From Erodium maritimum (lineage: Eukaryota; Streptophyta; Magnoliopsida; Geraniales; Geraniaceae), in NCBI GenBank assembly GCA_963921825.1, contig OY997588.1, positions 85,457,064-85,521,063 of the forward strand: a stretch of DNA of 64,000 nt, written 5' to 3'. This document shows, piece by piece, positions 37,448-47,116 of the stretch; position 1 is the first letter of the stretch, and each line of letters starts with the position of its first letter. The translations under genes were made by a program, and so were the position numbers. The notes beneath the pieces were generated by a model. The model was not told the origin of the DNA and ran no database searches. It was given only the letters and a program-made list of their open reading frames with translations.

Positions 37448-40021
37448 TGTAAGAACCGCCTTCGGTCGATCCCGGTCGAATCGGAGGTTTTCGGCGAAAG
37501 TTGACTTTTTGCCAGAAAAGTCAACTGATGACTCCGGGAGTCATTCAAGACCTTTCCGGGGCCCAAAAAGCTTAGCAGTTGTTACGGTTAGCTTAGTTGG
37601 GACGTTTCCTTTTCGAGGACTGTAATATTGGGAAAAGTCAACCCGGAGTCTTTTCGGTTAAACTGCAATTCGGTTAGATACTAAATCCGATAAATTAATA
37701 GAGCTGGAATTAATTAAGCTTGGAGTGGTCCCCACATGGACATGTGTCCATACTTTCTTGGAAGGGAAGAAGTGGTTGTGTTTTGACCTTCTTACCCTTG
37801 GTTGTTAGAATTGAGGAGGTAAGAGAAAAATGGCTTTTTGGAACTTTCATAATTGGGTTAAAAGCACAAAAATGAGAAGAAATCAGCTCATTTGAGCATT
37901 GTTGGCTGAATTTTCAGAGAGAGAAAAGCCTAGAACCTTGAGGAGGAAGAAAGGAGGAAAATGAGAGATTTTAGGCTTGGTTTCTACTCAAATCCCTTAA
38001 AAAACAATAGATTCTTCTTCTACGCTCCATTTCCAAGGTAATCATCTAACTCTTTTTCGTTTTTGGTGAATTGTGGTTCATGGGTTTGAGGGGAAATGAA
38101 GAACATGGTTGAGGTTTGAAGCTTTAATGGTGGATGTTGAATTTTGAAGAAGAAAATGAGTTAGATGATTGGTTTTATTTGGGATTTGAGTAGTTTTGAT
38201 GAAACCCTTAGTGGGTATTGAATTGCTGAAGCTTTGGGTTATGTTTTGGAGTTTTGAGGATTCATCAATGGTGTTTTGTGGTTGATTTTCGTGGAAAACG
38301 AATTGGGGAGGAAGAAGGGAGTCTGCTCTGGTCTGGCACGGAACGTGCTGGATTCCAGCACGGAACGCCGCCCGGAACGGGCTAGGTTCTAGCACGGAAC
38401 TCGACATAGAACGGGCTTTGTCCCGACACGGCACGCCGCACGGACCGTGTCTGGTTCCGGGCAGGTGCGCTGCGCGGACCGTGCCTGGTTCCGGGCCGGT
38501 CTGTGACACGCGCCGGGTCTGGTTCCAGGCCGGTCATTGGCACGGGTCGGTTCGGGTACCGGGTCGGCACGCTGCACGGGCCGGGTCGAATTCCGGGCCA
38601 ATGGGCCATCTGAGTTGGGCCTCGTTTTGGCACTTTTCGTTTTAGCCTATGTTGGACGTCAGCAGCTAGGAGTTGATCGTTGTTTATTTCTGAGGTAGGG
38701 ATCGTAGCGAATACCGGTTCGATTGTGGAAAGTTACTAGTATGCATGCATGTTAATAATAATAACCGGAAAGGTCCTAGTTCGCATATAGGATGTGATTC
38801 AATAGAATAACCGCTTTCAATTACATTAATAACCGAACGAGTCTTAGTGTGCATGTAGGATGTGATTCACTAGAATAATTGCTTTCAATTCTTGGGAAAT
38901 TGCCGTGCTGGTAGAATGGCCATGTCGAGCCTTAGGTTGTTTGTTGATTGAAATGCCTGATCTTTGATTGAGATGCATGATGTGTGACTAAGTGTCGATA
39001 AGATTAAGAATCATGTTATGAGATACTCGGTGTAGCATGTTGTGGCTATGTGTGGGCGAGTGTGCCGTGTTTGATGTGATGTGAATCCTTGGTTGTGATA
39101 TGATCGGGTGAGTGATAGACCGACTTGTGTGTTATGGTGAGTTGGCTCGGTTGGTATACCGTGGTCGAACTATGGCTTTGTGATGCGTGTTATTCTCCTG
39201 TTGTGTGTTCCAAAAGGAGGTGGGTTCGGCATGATACCTACACTGAGAGAGTATGCCGGTGTAGAGTATCGATGACGAGGACGGTTTAACCATTACCCCG
39301 ATGCTATGTGGTCCGGGATGGCGTACGACTGAGGTATGTGCCGGTCTGATATGCGTGAGGCCCCGAGTCTGTGTGCCGGGAAGACGTCCGACTGAGGGAT
39401 TTCCGGACTGGGATGTTACCCCGATTCTACGTGACGGGAAGATGTTGGGACCGATGTTTCGTGTTCAGGTACGATATAAATGGGACAGGATGTGATAGCT
39501 GGAGATGTTTGGAATAGTTGTACTAAGTTATGTGTTGTTCTGCTGTGTGTGTTGTGCATGTTGATTGGCTTTCTGCGTTGTCTTATTTGTGTTTTTGATC
39601 TTACGAGGGTGGTTGGTATTTGTTCCGTGGGCGTTGTTGATAGCTATGCCTTACTAGTATGCCCTAATTGGACGGTTACTCGTGGTATTGAACTGATGTT
39701 CATAACCTTAACTACTTTTCCTACTGAGCGAAAGCTCACCCCTTACCTTGTTGTGTTTCAGGTCTTGAGTGGGATTTGTACTAGCTGGATGCTCGATGCT
39801 TGGGAGCTAACGAGGGTCCTAGGCTAGCTTGTCTAGAGACGTACTGTGTTTTTTTTTTGAATTAAACTTTAACACTGGATTTATGAGCTGTTGACTCTTT
39901 TATCGGTTTATGGTTACAATTTATTATTACTTTAAACTTTATTTCCTTTAAAACTGCTTTACTTATTATTCCTTTAAGTTCACGTCTCGAGTCCGGTCAG
40001 AACCAGATTTGGGGCGTGACA
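37448..40021 (+). mobile_element. Solo LTR, gypsy-type subfamily C, in LINE-1
   Basis: It starts TGTAAGAACCGCC at 37448 and ends TTGGGGCGTGACA at 40021. It shares the terminal motifs and some U3 words with family A (GACTTTTTGCCAGAAAAGTC, CCAAAAAGCTTAGC), but most of its body differs. The reverse-transcriptase reading of LINE-1 continues on both sides. The neighbouring pentamers TGATA and GTTAA do not match, so the TSD is lost or the flank has changed. A degenerate GC-rich repeat of about 50-60 bp (CGTGTCTGGTTCCGGGC) lies at 38330-38600 and creates the spurious ORFs there. Confidence 0.85.
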
Positions 40022-40173
40022 GTTAAATAAGCACGAAAACAAAATTGCATCTACCTCCTCTATTTCGACCCAAAATTCATCACAATCATTATTGAATCTA
40101 AGTAATCCCAATTCAGTTTATCATACGCTTTTTCAAAATCCAATTTTAACACCACTACCTCCTCCTTCTTGTT
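40022..40173 (-). pseudogene. LINE-1 block 1: reverse transcriptase motif
   Basis: The minus strand reads KKEEVVVLKLDFEKAYDKLN and then WDYLDSIMIVMNFGSK, the conserved KxDFEKAYD motif with its following helix. Two stops occur within 45 codons. The homology ends at about 40173, where CACTA-related sequence begins. Confidence 0.85.
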
Positions 40174-41481
40174 AGATTAGAATTGTGTTTAGATTTGTTA
40201 GTGTATTGTTAATTTGTAAAGTTTAAATTTGTTAGGTTAGAATTCTATTTAGATTTGTTAGGTTAGAATTGTGTTTAAATTGATAACTGTTAATTTTGGT
40301 TATTTATAGTGTTAATATTATGTTCATTTCTGTTTTTATATATTTCTATGAATAATGATGTTGGTTTTAAATTGCAGTATGCCGCTAAGAAAGAGAATTA
40401 AAATGCGAGACCTCGCCCCTGCCACTACCCCGCCTGCTACCCCCGCCCTCGCCTCCGCCCCTGCCCAAGGGAAGGGGATTGCAGATACCTCCCAAACCAG
40501 CTCCCCTCAAACAACCTGACCGACGATGGTTGCTTTGGTTTTCCTGTCAACGGATCCTACATTACAAGGAGGGCCTAGTTTGGGAGTGGCATCGAGCTCT
40601 ATTGTTGCGGACTCGTTTGGTACGTCCTAAAGGCAGCGAAAAAGAGGCGGCCTACTAAACCTACTCCACCTATGGAAATCATCTATGACATTGAGATCGG
40701 TAGCGAGAGCGGGAGCAACAACGGGTCCTCCTATGAGGAAGAAAGTTAGGGCGTTGACGCTACTCTCAAGAGTGAAGTTTTTGACGCCTCTCTCGAGAGT
40801 GAGACCATTGAATCGTCGAACGCCCCTGCTAAAAAGAAGAGGGTGGGAAAATGGATTCGTGTCGACCGCCTGGACATAGAAGGAGGTGGAGAAAAACAAG
40901 AAAAAGTATCGCCTCGTTTATGACCCCACAAGAACGAATATTTACTACCTGGACCATTCGAAAATCGAGGGCCAAAGAGCGACCCGAAATATCATATCTT
41001 TCATCCGGGTGTACTTGCCAATATTGGCCCCCACGTGGGATGAGACTAAAGTAGATGAGCGACATAAATTGCAAAGGAAGCTTAAGGTAATTATTTTTCT
41101 ATGTAAGAATTGTTTATTTTGGTATTTAAATTGTGGCTTTATTAATTTCTCATCATTTTGTTTTGTAGTGTCTGTACCATTACAGACATGAAGATGATTA
41201 TGTTTGCAAGTGGATCCATTCCGAGTGTCGAAGTCGGTTCAAGGATTGGAAGTCCAAGATCACCGTTACCCGCAAAGCTAGAATCGAGGCAAAGGAGACC
41301 CCGTTGATCTCCACTCCGCATGAGTTATAGTGTCGTGAGGAAGAGTTGAAGTGGCTTTGCGCCCACTTCGATTCTGATGAGTTCAAGGTAAATAATCTTC
41401 GTAAATCAATTTTTAGTTACAATTTTCTAAGTAATAAATTAATTAGTATTTTTTTGTAAAAATAGCAGGCCAAGTTCGATC

Positions 41482-42415
41482 GGGCATCGCGATCACCGAA
41501 AGTGTGTCGTTGCTTCTATAGCGATGAAGATACAAAACAGAGCATGGGTGGACACACGCGTTTGATGATTGGCGATGATCTAGTTGTTTAATCTGATGTC
41601 CCATCACCGACTACTTCCTCCGGTGAGCTATTCAGGAATGAATTGGAGGATCATTTGGATTCGGAAATTGAATCGGCAAATCGCGATCCCGATTTGATCG
41701 GAGAATGGGATGTGGTTGGTTGTGAGGATCAGGTCAATCAGGCCTTGATTCTCGCTTCAGAACGCATGACTGCTAAGTTGGTTGTGACTTTGAAGAGAGA
41801 CGAAGCCAACTGGAAAAGTTTGTTGGTGGGGGATGGGTTGCTTTCTTTTCAAGCAACTCACCCTATCCAATTCCTTGACCCGGTCCAGGTTTTAGACCTG
41901 GTCCAGATTTATGACCCGATTCAGGTTGATCAGGTTCAAGTTTTTATGATGGGATCTCCTCTGGGCAAGGTGTCAACCCTTGACCCGATTATGGAAAATC
42001 TGTCTCAGGTGGTTCATTTTGTGGGCCACGACTCAGTTCAGGGGACAAATACGTCAGATCATTTACAGATTAGTCCTTGGAAGTACGCTCTTCTTAAGCC
42101 TGGTCTTAAGGGTCGTCCTCCGAAGAAGCAGACTGTTCCTCGGTTCAGCTCTACTTATCTTCATTTTATCAGGTCTAAGTTGCATGGTACTAAAGCCGTT
42201 TCGTCTTTTGGGACCGATGCGTGGGCTCAACTTCGTGAAATGACGGCCAAGAAAGGTGGTTACTAGCAAATTTTTTGGTTTAGGAAAAGGCTTGGTCCTT
42301 TTACCTCCCCTTTATGGAGCTCCTGTGTAATATTGAACTGGTCTTTGACCATTTTAGAGTCTTTCCTGCTTGGAAAGTGCCTATTTTATTAATAAATTTT
42401 CGAGCTTATAAAAAA
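41482..42415 (+). mobile_element. 5'-truncated ORF1-only LINE derivative in a CACTA exon (10-bp TSD)
   Basis: AAGTTCGATC occurs at 41472-41481 and 42416-42425, and an A-run precedes the second copy. Removing the insertion rejoins the CACTA exon in frame. The insert has one ORF followed by only ~145 bp of tail containing GGTTTAGGAAAAGGC, AATAAATTTTCGAGC and TTATAAAAAAA. The tail matches that of the RRM-type element at 15756-17665. There is no ORF2, so this is a second ORF1-only copy of the same kind. Confidence 0.75.
41643..42266 (+). pseudogene. C-terminal part of a LINE ORF1 with AT-hook-like motif
   Basis: An open frame of 207 codons starts MEDHLDSEIESANRDPDLIG and ends LREMTAKKGGY. The same frame extends upstream to the insertion border with a single stop, so the Met is probably internal to a longer ORF1 cut at its 5' end. 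The basic stretch KGRPPKKQTVPR resembles the GRPKK motif of the 15923-17544 ORF1. No RRM is present because the N-terminal half is absent. Confidence 0.55.
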
Positions 42416-42999
42416 AAGTTCGATCAGGTAGCAGAAGCCAAGAAAAATGTGACGACTACGCACCGAGCCGGGTCTTGCTCGATAAAAGGTCACGCCAAGG
42501 AGATCGTAAAAAAGGACCCCTCCAAAAGGCGACGCTCCTGGAAGCCTCTAAGAAAGCGTTCCCTCCAAACGACAAGAAGAAGGTCAACCGCAAAAAAAAG
42601 GGTAAGTGCATTTTATTCCAATAACACCAAGACGTTTATTTTTCATTTCCATCATTTTTCTAATTTATGCTTTGTTTCTGCTCCCCGGAAGATCATTACT
42701 GCAATCCAGGAAGTCCGACGATCGCTCGACGTCTCTTCATCCGTTCCGGACTTGGTTCAGGTTGAGGCACTAGTTGCCAAGTTAAACATATAGACGAAGG
42801 GAAGCGTGTAGAGTCATCCTCCCAATGCGGAAGAAAATTGCGTCTTCCTCGATCGTCGCTTCCTTTGAAGTCTCTTATGAAATGGAAAATAGAGTGCCTG
42901 TGTGAACCGATGAGAGAGTGAAGGAGGAGGTGGAGAAACAATTAAGGTAATAGAAGGAACAATTGGACTTAGCCAAAACGAATTCTGCTCTCCTGCGAC

Positions 43000-43475
43000 G
43001 GAATAACACACCTCTGCGACGCTAGAATGAAGTTGTAGGAGAGAGGTACTACCAACTTCTACGACGCCATATATGGCCTCGTAGAAGTGTGTCCTGATAT
43101 AACCTCTACGACGCCATTCTCAACGTCATAGAAGGGGTGTAATTCTATCTTCTACGACGATGTGGATGGCGTCGCCGAGGCGATATCTAGACACACATCT
43201 ACGACGTCATTTAAGGCGTCGTAGAAGAAACAATCTACTACAACGACATATATGACGTCGTAAACGGGTAACCCACTTCTACGTTGCCATAAATGGCGTA
43301 ACAAAAGTGATAATCTACTACGACGGTTTTGTATGGCATCGTAGAAGCGCTTTTTTTATGCAAATCGACAGGACACTATTTTTTAGTATCGTAGAAGTTA
43401 AAGTGTGACTTCTGCGACAACCTGGGAAGCTTGTACGACGCTAGGGAGTCGCAAAAGAACCTTCTCCTTGTAGTG
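43000..43475 (+). repeat. CACTA subterminal repeats and terminal inverted repeat
   Basis: CTTCTACGACG and its complement CGTCGTAGAAG recur in both orientations (for example at about 43057, 43072, 43153, 43196, 43215, 43279, 43314, 43339 and 43392). The array ends at the CACTA terminus at 43475. In this superfamily such arrays bind the element-encoded TNP-type protein. Confidence 0.85.
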
Positions 43476-43480
43476 TCAAA

Positions 43481-43846
43481 CTAATCAACCGAGAGCCTGT
43501 ATGCTAACATTCGTATTGCGGCGGTGCATTTTGGTTGCTTTGATAAACTTATGCGTTCGAAAGCGTCCAGATTTTGGACGAAGTAATCGTTATGCTCCAC
43601 TACTTTTTCCATCACCCGAATAAAAAAGGGTCGGCTCATACTATATCTACGCCTAAACATTTCAGGCCCATAGGTAGGGTCGTCGACAAAATAATCATGC
43701 ATTATTTGTTCGTTGACTTTGACACGACCTTTATTAATATCTCTTTGGGAATATTTCCTACTTTCGAGCGTTCGCCTCACTGCGTCCAAATACGGTTGCA
43801 TTCTTGCTTGTTCATACTCTTCCCTTCGTCGGATTTGTGTCGCCAT
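43481..43846 (-). pseudogene. HARBI1-like (PIF/Harbinger) transposase, N-terminal fragment
   Basis: The minus-strand ATG at 43844-43846 opens MATQIRRREEYEQARMQPYL. The sequence PTYGPEMFRRRYSMSRPFFI and LSKQPKCTAAIRMLAY are hallmarks of plant HARBI1-like nucleases. It stops at the expected ...AYGLSxD position with a TAG, two codons before the CACTA border, so the DDE domain is not attached. Upstream, the inverted terminus CGGTTTGGATGCTC at 44266-44279 with TAA at 44280-44282 looks like the end of the same Harbinger element. Confidence 0.8.
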
Positions 43847-44263
43847 AACATGAACGTTGGCTTCTTAATCATCTATAGCTCGAACAAAAAAACGATTGGA
43901 ATGCAAATTTTATGGGAACAAGAATTTAAGATGGAGTTTTTTTAGAGGAAGAGAAATTGTTGTGTATTGATGAATTAGATTGGTTGGTATTTATAGACGA
44001 TAATATATATTTTTAATTTAGAAAGTAATAAATTTGATTAAAAAAATTATCGTTGCACTAACTGTTGGCAGAGCCAACAACTATTTTATGCCACAGTAGT
44101 GCCACATGGCGCCTTATGATTGCGCGACCGCGACTCGTGAACCGCTCGCATTTGGTTCACGCCTCTGATTCGCTAAATAGTGATAAGGAACCGAGCCAGC
44201 CGCACATCATATCGTGCGACGGTTTCCGATTCACTATTTTATGAATTAGATACGCAAACCTCA

Positions 44264-44282
44264 CACGGTTTGGATGCTCTAA
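44264..44282 (-). repeat. Harbinger-type terminal inverted repeat with TAA target
   Basis: GAGCATCCAAACCG, read on the minus strand and ending at 44279, is followed on the plus strand by TAA. It fits a PIF/Harbinger terminus (GAGCATC...) with a TWA target site. The matching left end was probably removed with the rest of the element at the CACTA border. Confidence 0.5.
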
Positions 44283-44359
44283 TATAAATATTCTTCCCTA
44301 AGAATTTTATTTCGCTTCCTTCAAATGTTTTTTTCAGCACAAATTATTTTACGAAAGAA

Positions 44360-44940
44360 ATGGAGAAAATTGTATTTATAAATATGAAAATAACATGCGG
44401 GTATCTGAGAATGGCCATTAGTCAATTGTGTTATGGTATTTCAAGCGCTGACATGGACGAGTATTTGAGAATGGTCGAAAGCACGGGTCTTGAGTGCTAT
44501 AAGTATTTTTGCAAGGCGGTAATTACCATATTTGGCCAGACCTATCTACGAAATCCTACACATGACGATATGAATCACATAGTAGCAGTGAATGTTGGGC
44601 GTAGACTCCCCGGGATGTTGGGTAGTCTTGACTAGATGCATTAGGAATGGAAGAACTATCTGACGACATTGAAAGGATCTCATTCGAGGAGGAATCACGG
44701 TAACAAACCGACAGTGGTCTTTGAGGTCGTTGTCACGCGAGCCTTATGGATTTGCACATGTTTTTTGGGATGACAAGTTTGAACAACGGCCTAACTGTGC
44801 TTAACCATTCAAGGTTGTTCTCGTACGTTGTGACCAGTTTTTATGAAAACAATCCCGTTGACACAATAATCTTGCAGAAAGGAAGGGGAACGAGCATTTG
44901 GGGTCCTTCGAGTTCGGTCTCACATTATCACTAGCCCGAA
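44360..44940 (+). pseudogene. HARBI1-like transposase fragment (DDE part), opposite strand
   Basis: The plus strand reads DMDEYLRMVESTGLECYKYF, GQTYLRNPTHDDMNHI and PGMLGSLD, a stop, then MH-stop-EWKNY and CFFGMTSLNNGLTVLNHS. These are the middle blocks of HARBI1, including the first catalytic Asp (GSLD). The second catalytic Asp in the SLND context is Asn here. It starts at about the residue where the minus-strand fragment stops, but in the other orientation. It is dead: two stops, a lost catalytic residue, and no N-terminus. Confidence 0.8.
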
Positions 44941-45483
44941 TCAAATGTGAAATCCCTCGTCCCTTGGCCTAGTCATGAATACATGTTTTATCATGAACAA
45001 TCTGATTCTCGAGGCAAGACGTCATGCGTATGATAATTATATTGAACAAATAGATCAAACAAACCTACATTCATGCAGAGAAGATTTGTCCCCGCCCATG
45101 TCATACTAGCAAATAACAAAATGATCCACAAGCAACATGCTCATCATACACTAAAAGTAGACCTCATCGAGCACATTTTTGACTATTGAAAATAAAATTG
45201 ATTCAACCAAGTTAAAGCAACATGCTCATCATGCACTAATATATTAGACTGAAAATAAAATTGATTCAACCAAGTTAAAAAAACAAGAGAAACAATTTTA
45301 TTCTTATATTTTTTCATTCAGCTTCAGCCATACTAAATGACTGCAGATGCTCCAAAGGTATCGGTTTCGATCCGTAACATAAAGCTTTAAGCCCAAAAAT
45401 TTAAGAAGTTGCGAATTTTATTTTGCTTCACCCAAATGTTTTTTTCAACGCTAACAAATTATTTTACGACAAAAATCGAGAGT
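44941..45483. other. Spacer downstream of the P450 pseudogene
   Basis: AT-rich sequence with a near-duplicated phrase at about 45186 and 45250 (AAATAAAATTGATTCAACC). I see no gene. It probably includes the 3' UTR of the P450 on the minus strand. Confidence 0.4.
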
Positions 45484-47030
45484 TTATAAATCTGAAAATA
45501 ACATACGGTTTCTCACACATATATCATAATTTAGTGATACGTAGTTGCAATCCATGTCCAGCTTAAAAGCTGGTGAGTGTATGTAAGCCGGCGAGGGGGA
45601 GAAACAAAACTTGGAGAGAAGGAGAGATAGAATGACCTTCAGCTCGGTCATGGCAAAATGTTGTCCTAAACAGGTGTGAGAGCCAGCCCCGAACGGATGT
45701 AAGCTTGCGGAGACTTGCAAGCTCCAAGAATGCCATTGGCGGATTGAACCACAGATGAGTGTCTTGCTGTATCATGAATACCGGGATTTGGATGTTCATT
45801 CCTTTAGGAACTTTGATGCCTTTGAACTCCATTTCTTTGCGCGTTTCTCTACTCACAAATCCCGCCGGCGGGTAAAGCCGCAGCGTCTCTTGAATCACCA
45901 TCGTCAACTGCATCAAATACAAATTTAAGTATGAATGATACGCATATAAGTTTATCAATCTCAACTATAGGCGTAATAACTTACTACTTTCATGTTCCGC
46001 AGCATAACAGCGTCGGGAGCTGCGCCGCCACATACTTGTAGTACCTCTGCCCGCGCACGATCTTGCCATTCTGGATACTTGGCTAGCAGCATCAAGCACC
46101 ATGACGCCGCGGTCGCGGTGGTCTCATGGCCTGCAAAGTAGACGTTCTTGCAATTATCGACTATGAACTTGTCGCGACCCATTGGCATGTCTTTGCTCGC
46201 ACCGCAGCTTTGAGCTCCCTCCAGTATCATCTGTAGGAGGTCTCTCTCATCACGTGACGCTTCAACGCGTTGTTTTACCACGTTTAGTATCATGGAGTCG
46301 ATGTCTTTGTGCAGTTTCCATATCTGTCTGTTAATCTTGGTCGGTACATATCTGTAACATGACATGTGACCATTATTGTCAAAGTGTAAGTGATCTTCAT
46401 TCAAGATTGTTCAAGTAAATAGTTACCTTGAGCCGGGGACACCGATCTGGCCCTTGGACATGAAGTTTAGAAGTTGTCCGAGTTTAATGAATATTTCTTG
46501 TCCCTTTAAGTAACTGCTTCCGAAACAAGCCCTTGAAATGACATCCCCCGATAAGCTTTTCAAATCCTCGTCTATTCTTATTTCTGCTGAAACTCCCTCA
46601 CTCTCCACCATACTCTCCCATTTTCTTACGACCGAGGCCGTTGAGTCTATCATTAGCTTCAACATACCCTACAAAAACGAAAAATCCAACCTTGTCAAAG
46701 ACACCACAAACGACAAACAAGAAGTGAATGAGGCATATATTATATACCTTGATCTTGTCCATGTAAAACTCAGGAGCAATGATATTCCTTTGATGGGCCC
46801 AAATGGGACCACTGGAGGAAAGAATGCCCTGACCCAATAGAGGCCCACGGTCCTTAGAGAGGTAAGAAGGCTTCCCCAGAGACAAGTATGAGCTGAGGCA
46901 GACTTGCTTCACCATCTCTACTTCTGTTGTGTATAGTAGTTGTATGCTTCCGGTTGAATACACAAATGTGGGACCTGCCACGTCATTGGAATGTTTCCAT
47001 CCTTTTCATTTCACGCATAATTAAAAGCAT

Positions 47031-47116
47031 ATATTATATTATATTATATTATATTATATTATATTATATTATATTATATTATATTATATTATATTATATT
47101 ATATTATATTATATTA
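47031..47116 (+). repeat. (ATATT)n microsatellite in P450 intron 1
   Basis: About 17 pure pentamers. It directly precedes the ORF1-only LINE, whose far end (49182-49200) again carries TTATA units, so it was either the target or a copy of the element's own tail. Confidence 0.95.

Larger units (their letters stand above)
21661..40173 (-). mobile_element. LINE-1 (L1-type) ORF2 remnant, split into four blocks by later insertions
   Basis: The minus-strand blocks 40173-40022, 37447-36140, 25689-25483 and 22121-21661 join into one plant L1-type ORF2 end. They hold reverse-transcriptase motifs (VVVLKLDFEKAYDKLNWDY; PFLFLLASEGLH; FADD at 37249-37238; the GLKINFSKS and YLGFNIG region), then W-rich sequence, a zf-RVT zinc finger and a tail with an 8-base A-run (T at 21661-21668). 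Removing the insertions restores continuity: for example SILFCGSPT forms across the 37448-40021 insertion and FYAMVWLAV leads into the zinc finger across the copia element. It has many stops. The 5' part (endonuclease, ORF1) is missing at the CACTA boundary near 40173. No LINE TSD was found. Confidence 0.85.
40379..42792 (+). pseudogene. CACTA-associated transposase_24/Ptta-like gene, broken
   Basis: The ATG at 40379 follows a splice acceptor and opens MPLRKRIKMRDLAPATTPP, but a stop comes after 47 codons and the acidic region continues in other frames. Exons follow at about 40640-41086 (IYYLDHSKIEGQRATRNIIS; VYLPILAPTWDETKVDERHK), 41169-41387 (SECRSRFKDWKSKI), 41469-41481 joined to 42426-42601, and about 42692-42792. 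The join restores AKFDQVAEAKKN and then HRAGSCS, which matches the N/K...H-x-GS signature of this family. GT-AG borders are visible at 41086/41169 and 41387/41469. It is dead through stops and an exon insertion. A TNP1-type DNA-binding role is inferred from the family only. Confidence 0.7.
40174..43475 (+). mobile_element. CACTA (En/Spm-type) DNA transposon, left end missing
   Basis: The right end reads CCTTGTAGTG at 43466-43475, that is CACTACAAGG inverted. The preceding 450 bp are a dense subterminal array of TTCTACGACG-type words. Upstream lies a split gene matching the plant transposase_24/Ptta class. No CACTA left terminus exists between the LINE-1 end and the gene, so that end was deleted or replaced. 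A LINE derivative (41482-42415) lies in one exon. Confidence 0.8.

Noticed and set aside
38382-38645. Overlapping ORFs on both strands near 38.4-38.6 kb
   Set aside because: GC-rich degenerate tandem repeats inside an LTR keep several frames open. No domain is recognisable.
40150-40180. CACTACCTCC as a left CACTA terminus
   Set aside because: These bases encode the KKEEVVV part of the LINE-1 reverse transcriptase on the minus strand and do not match the right terminus beyond CACTAC.
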